DNA of 64,000 bases from Tausonia pullulans (Eukaryota; Basidiomycota; Tremellomycetes; Cystofilobasidiales; Mrakiaceae), in assembly GCA_951802195.1 (NCBI GenBank), contig OX637638.1, forward strand, positions 62,001-126,000, in the 5' to 3' direction. Numbering within the stretch: the stretch's first letter is position 1; each line of letters starts with the position of its first letter. The notes beneath the pieces were generated by a model, which ran no database searches, had not been told where the DNA came from, and saw only the letters and a program-made list of their open reading frames with translations. The position numbers and the translations under genes are program-made. This document shows positions 56,667 through 64,000 of this stretch, piece by piece.

Positions 56667-59600
56667 ATGCCTGTACAATCGCCGCTTGCGCCCGAGTACC
56701 TGGCGTCGCTCCAGAAGGCCCTCCAGCGGCCGACGTCGCTCGCGCACTCCCTTCCGGGCCCGTCCGACCTCGCCTTCCACCGGTCCATTGACGGCAAGCT
56801 CGCCGCCAAGCTCGACGACGTCAACAGCCGACTTCTTACCGTTCTTCGCGGGCTCATTGGTCTCGTCGACGAGGAGGGCGAGCGGAAGCATGCTCGCGAG
56901 GAAGAGGGCATCCTCGACGACTGGGCGAACGACTGGGGGGACGGCGTTGACCGTTTGCTAGAGAGGGCTGTGAGTGGCAGTTGCAGATACACAGAGGGTC
57001 CTCGCCGCCTCTTCTCCGTCGATGCTAGGCTCTATGTCTTGGGCAAGAGTCTACTTGTCGAAAGGAGGATGATCGGCCCTCTTGCGGCCGGACCATTTCG
57101 ACGAAGGACCTCCCCTTACTGACAGACTGTCGCCTGCTTTCAGGACACGAGCCTCGATGAGTTCCTCGGGAAGCGTCGCGCTCCCTCCATCCCGATCATC
57201 CCCACCGAGACCGCTCGGACCAAGGTAGGTCGCGCAGGTCGCGCGCGTTGCACTTGCCCGTACCAGCCTGACCTCCCGCTGCTTGCACACTGCAGGTCTC
57301 CTCCATCAACACTTCCGGCAAGCCGTCGCCCGCCACGACCCGGCTCCCAACTGCTCTCACCAATGCGTCGATACCTAAGACCCAGCAAACCTTCTCGACG
57401 CTCCCGGACAACGCCAACGACCCGGGGCGGGTCTATAAGATCTACTCGTCAACAACGACGCCTGATTTCATCAAGCACCATGCTCAGGTTCCTCTATCTT
57501 ACGTCGCTCCTCCCGTGGCGGTCCAGCCAGGGGACAACGACGATGAGTCGAGCTCGCTCCTTCCGAAAGCGCCGCCGCACCCGTACGACTACGAGCTCTC
57601 CCACATCCCCTACCCGGCGTCGATCCTCCAGCCAACGCCCAAGACGGTCGTCGCCCCTCGATCGTTCGAGGAGACGCCCTTCACGCTCGTCACGACAGTC
57701 CCTCAGTTCCGGAAGCTCGTGGCGACGCTCGAAAAGGCGAGCCACGTCGCGATCGACCTCGAGCACCACTCGTATCGGTCGTTCGGGGGCTTCCTCTGCC
57801 TCATGCAGGTCAGCACCCGTGGCGAGGATGGTCGTGGAGAGGACTGGGTCGTCGACCTGTGTATTCCTGCGATCCGGGACGTCATGCGCGAGATGGGCAC
57901 TGTGCTGAGTGATCCGTCTATCGTCAAGGTGAGTAAAGGTGGACGAGGCGAGGAGCTCGTCTCCCTCTGGCTTAATGCTAAAACACGCGCCTTCTCCCAG
58001 GTCTTCCACGGAGCCGAGTCCGACATTGTCTGGCTCCAGCAGGACTTTGACCTTTACGTTGTCAACTTGTTCGACACTTACCATGCCACCAAGCTCCTCG
58101 GTGGGTCTAGACCCATTCCATCTTTGCTCTCTCTCTCTCGCTAATGACTCGCCCCGATCAATCAGAGTTCCCCTCGCATTCGCTCGCGTCCCTCCTCTCG
58201 CTCTACTGCGACTTCACCGCCGACAAGCGCTATCAGATGGCCGACTGGCGCGTCCGGCCCCTCCCCGAGGAGATGCTCCACTACGCCCGATCCGACACCC
58301 ACTTCCTCCTCTTCATCTACGACAATCTCGTCAACGCCCTCATCTCGCGCTCTCCGCGGCCATCGCCCTCCCCGGACGCTTCTGCCCTGACGAACCCAGT
58401 AACGACGACGACCACACCGAGCCTCCTCCTCGAGGTCCTTCGTCGGTCCGAGGAGACCTGCCGGCGCCGATACGCCCGCGAGGCCTACGACGCCGCCAAC
58501 GGACTCGGCTCGCAAGGCTACCGGAACCTCGCCAAGAAGTGGGGCCGCCTCTCGATTCTCGACGGTCCCCTTCCCGCTGGCTCCCCAGCCCGCCTCGAAG
58601 GAGCGGTCCTCAAGGCCGTCCATGGCTGGCGGGACCGCGTCGCTCGGGAGGAGGACGAGTCGACGAGGTTCGTGCTGCCCAACAACCGGATTCTGACGCT
58701 TGCGGCGAAGCGGCCGACGTCGGGGAGGGCGCTGGCGTTGGTGTGTCAGCCGATGACGAGCGTTGTGAGGGATCGAGCGGACGAGTTGGTCCAGGTTGTA
58801 GTGAAGGCAATGGAGTCCGTCGAGCTGGAGACTGCTGCTGGACCGGCAGCGATGACTGTCGATGGAGAGGGGGAACGGTCGGAGAGCCGGGAGGAGAAGA
58901 GGCAGAGGGAGCTGAGGGAGAAGAGGGACCTCGAGGGCAAGAAGTCGACCATTGTTGCCGAGGTTTGGACGGCGTTTGACCTCGCCCCTGCTGGGTCGGA
59001 GACGCCGATTGTGACGTCTTCTTCTTCGATGTTTGGGTCGTCGCTCCCCTCTTCGGCTTCTGCCGCCCCTTCGTCCTCCAACATTGCCTTGACGAGCTCC
59101 CTCTTCGGAGGCAGCAGCCCCGCTTTCACCGCCTCCACCACCACCAATGCCACCAATGCCATCGCCGGACCCAGCAAGGACCGCCGCTCCTTCCTCGAGG
59201 CTCTCAACCGCATCAACCTCTCGATCCAGCCCTCCCACCCTCCTCCCTCGGCCGCTGCCTCGGAGGGCATGGACGAGGCCGTCCTTCCAGGGCCGGAACA
59301 GGTCCCGTTTGTCCCTGCTTCTGCCCGGCAGACCCCCGCCTCCGCCTCCTCCCCAGCCATCGCGGCGACGGCGAAGGCGACGACGGCGACGGTCATCCCA
59401 AGCAAGAGCGAGATCGTCACGGTCGGCCAGCCGCGCGTCAAGAAGCGCAAACGCGACAAGGCCGCTGCTGCCGCTGCCTCTGCCGCCGAGGCTGACGGGG
59501 CCGGCGTCGAGGTCGGCGATGCGGTGGAGGAGGAGCCCTCCCCTCCCAAGAAGGGCAAGGGCAAGGCCGCCAAGGACGCGGCGGAGGAGGACGGCGGGGA

Positions 59601-59888
59601 GGCGACGGTGAAGTCCTTCGACTATGCCTCGGTCCCGAATGGGCTGGACCCTGTGAAGGGTGCGGTGGCGAAGGCGAGCAAGAGCATCTCGGTGCAGAAG
59701 CAGAGGAAGCCGAAGAAAGGTCCGTTCTTCCCTGCCTGTCTGCTCTTTGCCTCTTTGGCCTGGGTGTATGCTGACGCTCACCGCGACCGACACCGACAGC
59801 CAACATCGAGTATGGCGACTTCAAGCGACCGCCGCAGAACATGGCCGAGCCGAAGAAGGGCAACCGGGCGCAGACGTTCAAGTCGTGA
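56667..59888 (+). CDS. RRP6: Nuclear exosome 3'-5' exoribonuclease RRP6 (EXOSC10)
   Basis: RNase D-type nuclease of the nuclear exosome, for rRNA, snoRNA and aberrant transcript processing. Six exons: 56667-56969, 57144-57224, 57296-57928, 58001-58100, 58166-59719 and 59800-59888; total 2760 nt (919 residues). An N-terminal PMC2NT-like domain is followed by the DEDD-Y exonuclease: VAIDLEHHSYRSFGGFLCLM (D and E), HGAESDIVWLQQDFDLYVVN (D) and EEMLHYARSDTHFLLFIYD (Y and D). All four acidic ligands and the Tyr are present. An HRDC domain follows (NRILTLAAKRPTSGRAL region). The long C-terminal tail has Ala-rich and Lys-rich stretches (VKKRKRDKAAAAAAS; PPKKGKGKAAKD), a likely nuclear signal and RNA-binding lasso, and ends RAQTFKS. 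Confidence 0.95.
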
Positions 59889-60653
59889 TGTGGATGTGCT
59901 CCTTTGTGGTATCATCTGTGTGTGCGAGAGAGCAAGAAACGGTTCCGGGCGGACGGCCTGAGCATGAGGCCGCCGTCCGGCTCCCGAGCAAGAAGGGGCC
60001 TTGGAAATGTGATCACCCCATCGGCCGAGCGATGGTTCCCCGAGAGAAAGAGCGATGTGTCTGAAGGAAGCTCCGCCCATGCAACGTCACCCAGCTGCGG
60101 GGCGGCGTGGACCCAGGCGGGGCGCTCGACTCGCCCAGGGCCCGAGTGAGGCGAGACAACGACCCCTCGCGCCCGCTGCTGGTCTCCCTCAACCACCAGC
60201 CCACCCCTTCCGCCCCATTCGCCACCTTTACCCGGTCTCGTCCCGTGAGTGCCCACACCTCCAGCAGGCCTCTCCGCATCTTGCTCCCTGCGCGGGGGCC
60301 AGGACTCGGGAAGGAGAGGGAGAAGGGGAGAGAATGGGGGGGGGGGTCGTCACGCCCCCCTCTCGTTAATCCAAGGGCAGCAGTGCTCGATGCTCCCGCC
60401 AGAGACACGCCCCTCCACCACCTTTCCTTCCCTCCTCTTCCTTCCCTCCCCCTCTGCTGTATGCATGGCAGTCAGCCTCGAAGCTCTCTTCGCAGTCTTC
60501 TGTGCCTGCCTACCTCCTCAGCCCTCTCGACACGGCCTCCCCCAACCCTTCCCTCTCTGTCCCTTTCTCCCCCCCCCCCCCCTCCCCCCCTGCCGCCCCG
60601 GTCGCTGACGCCAGGCCCCTCTCCTCTTCCCTCAGCTCCCCCGCCACTCTATC
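59889..60653. promoter_or_regulatory. Promoter region of YPT1
   Basis: About 765 bp after RRP6. It holds a G run at 60336-60346 and a C run at 60569-60582, with a CT-rich block leading to the start codon. An AG at about 60635 preceded by a pyrimidine tract could end a 5' UTR intron. No gene seen. Confidence 0.5.
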
Positions 60654-62381
<1,728 letters not shown>

Positions 62382-63194
62382 GCGACCGAGGGGAGCCTTT
62401 CTGTTTCTCGCGCAGCGGCGCGCTTCTGATTCCTGGAGGAGGATGGAGGTGTTAATGCGGGCGGGGGAGTGGGGGGGGGGGGAGGTGTGCGAGCGAGTGT
62501 AGAGAGCGGAGGATAGGAGAGAGAGAAGCCCTTCTCCAGTTTTTGCTGTTTCGTGTTTGTGTGACGATTTGACATTTCCTTGTTTCCCTTTCCCTCGCTC
62601 TCTCCTTCTCTCTCTCTCTTTCTACTCTAACGAGCAAAGTGACCCAACGAAGTCTCGCCCTTTTCCCCTGATATGCCGTCGATCCGATTCGCCTTCTTCT
62701 CTTCTCTTCTCTTCTCCTTGCTTGCCTGCTTGCCCGCAGTGTTGATCCCCCTCGCCTGATCTCTTGCTGGCCTCTCTGCAGCAAACAAGATCAAGGGAAC
62801 GGAGCACTGACCGCGATGAAGGAGGGCGCGTCGTTTGGTTGAGCCCTCGCTGTTCATCGGCTCGGCTTCTACACGTTTGCTGGTTGATCCAAGTGGCCCC
62901 AGGAACACGTTTTTTCTTTCTCTAGATGAGCTCAGCACAGCATGTGAAAATGAGATCGAGAGAGATGACCCGGAGTATGAGAGAAGGTCCAGGCGCACTT
63001 TTCCGAACTCGCCTTCTCCTTTCCCCCTCCTCCTCTCTCTCTCTTCGCGTCCGACGTCCAACCTCCTTCATTCCTCCTCTCGCTAGACCGCCCTCCTGGC
63101 GCGTGTCCCATCGGCCCCCACTTCCCATCCTTCCCCACCCCCTCTCTCTTCCTCCCCGGACCCACTCCTTCAGCGCGTCGCCCAACTCCCTTCG
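62382..63194. other. 3' flank of YPT1 and promoter of the edge gene
   Basis: About 810 bp with a G run at 62471-62482 and long CT-rich stretches (62575-62635, 63000-63160). No gene recognised. Confidence 0.5.
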
Positions 63195-64000
63195 ATGCGC
63201 CCGACGCCCACCCTGCACGCGACGGGCGGCCGCCGGCTGTTCAAGTCCGGTCGGTCCCTCGTCCCCGCCCGCCGCTTGCCCGGAAGCAAGACAATCCACG
63301 GGCGCGGCGATCCGTTCGACGAGGACAAGGCGTTCCAGAGAGTCGTGGGTGGTCGTGTCTCTCCTTGCGATGGGTCGTGTCCGTCGGGCGGCGGGACGCG
63401 CGCGGGACTGACGACGGTGCCTTCGCTCGTGCTCTTTCTGCAGTCGATGGACCCTAGGAACCTCTACAACTTTTGGCAGCGCCAGATCGGCCCGCTCAAG
63501 GGTCAATACGACTTCCGTCGGACGAGGGACACGGTCTTTATGAACCAGCACTACTCGAAGAAGCAGGTCCTCACCCATTGGGGGGCTGACAAGAACGAGC
63601 GGCACGTGAGTGGTTCTCTTTCGTTCCTGAGATCGACGGGCAGCATGAGGAGAGGAGCTGCATGGAAGAGGAACGGCAGGGGGCGTGTCGATGAGGACAT
63701 AGGCCATCTGGCCGTCAAGAGGGACGAATGGACAGGGTCGAGAGGTCAAAGGACAGGGAGGGTGAGAGAGACGGAAGAGGCTTCCAAACGCGACCGACAA
63801 ACGGGCTCGTTGCCTCTCCTCTTCCATTCTCTCTCTATCAGACTCGTCCAGCTTCTCAGTGTGCGAGCTTTCCGCTCCAGTAGTGGCGTGCCGGATCTAG
63901 TCAAGAGCTCCGACGGGGCTACAGTGGCGGACGGCGAGAGGTCGCTCGGTTCGGTCCGCTCGACCGTTGTCTTCCGCGCGACTACCTTCAACCCGTCAAA
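63195..64000 (+). CDS. Probable mitochondrial protein, 5' part only
   Basis: Gene cut by the right window edge. The start at 63195 gives MRPTPTLHATGGRRLFKSGR, basic and without acidic residues, consistent with a mitochondrial presequence. An intron follows (from about 63344 to an acceptor CTGCAG at about 63443). The next exon encodes MDPRNLYNFWQRQIGPLKGQ and RDTVFMNQHYSKKQVLTHWG and ends near 63605 at a GTGAGT donor. Downstream exons are not clear. Composition would suit a mitoribosomal or respiratory-assembly protein, but I do not recognise the family. Confidence 0.55.
   Translation, partial: MRPTPTLHATGGRRLFKSGRSLVPARRLPGSKTIHGRGDPFDEDKAFQRVVGGRVSPCDGSCPSGGGTRAGLTTVPSLVLFLQSMDPRNLYNFWQRQIGPLKGQYDFRRTRDTVFMNQHYSKKQVLTHWGADKNERHVSGSLSFLRSTGSMRRGAAWKRNGRGRVDEDIGHLAVKRDEWTGSRGQRTGRVRETEEASKRDRQTGSLPLLFHSLSIRLVQLLSVRAFRSSSGVPDLVKSSDGATVADGERSLGSVRSTVVFRATTFNPS

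Noticed and set aside
58162-59793. Open frame of about 543 codons on the minus strand
   Set aside because: It is the antisense shadow of the large RRP6 exon; Arg/Gly-rich with no family resemblance.

Overview
This window looks like nuclear DNA of a GC-rich basidiomycete yeast, probably a red yeast of the Pucciniomycotina (Rhodotorula/Sporobolomyces type). The evidence is dense, intron-rich housekeeping genes, mostly short introns of about 50-110 nt, frequent CTGAC branch-site-like motifs before acceptors, relaxed donors such as GTTCGT and GTCAGT, and eukaryotic families throughout. The lineage call is an inference from base composition and gene structure; no marker gene was compared.

Layout, left to right: class V myosin MYO2 (+); a CTK1/CDK12-type kinase (-) with a very long disordered N-terminus; a PPR-like mitochondrial protein (+); an unrecognised, probably mitochondrial protein (+); the NAC beta subunit EGD1 (+); mitochondrial ribosomal protein bL27m (+); PDCD5 (-) divergent from a Topors-like RING/RS protein (+); a possible small membrane protein (-); an MFS sugar transporter (+) followed by a decayed inverted copy of itself; a roughly 1.6 kb stretch with no recognisable gene; cytochrome c oxidase subunit COX5 (-); an intron-containing tRNA-Gly; the decapping scaffold EDC4 (+); tRNA-dihydrouridine synthase DUS1 (+); a TauD-type dioxygenase (-); a histidine-rich small protein (+); the ribosome-biogenesis WD protein NSA1/WDR74 (-); a GH15 glycosidase of bacterial-type architecture (-); dynein light chain LC8 (-); the exosome nuclease RRP6 (+); the Rab GTPase YPT1 (+); and the 5' part of an unrecognised gene at the right edge (+).

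The genes form no operon or single pathway. Recurrent themes are RNA metabolism (CTK1, EDC4, RRP6, DUS1, NSA1), mitochondria (bL27m, COX5, PPR-like, two unknowns) and transport along the cytoskeleton (MYO2, LC8, YPT1). For ten genes I assembled exons by hand and checked that the exon lengths add to a whole number of codons (PPR-like, 401-aa unknown, EGD1, bL27m, PDCD5, Topors-like, COX5, His-rich protein, LC8, RRP6) and did the same for YPT1.

The most noteworthy structure is a set of very small exons. LC8 has 12-, 21- and 23-nt exons, two genes have 10-nt exons, PDCD5 has 20- and 22-nt exons, and EGD1 has a 5-nt terminal coding exon. Also notable are the broken inverted copy of the sugar transporter, an 881-nt first intron in YPT1, a 20-bp perfect palindrome upstream of the dioxygenase, and long C or G runs in introns and promoters. 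I found no convincing wholly new system, CRISPR array or retroelement.
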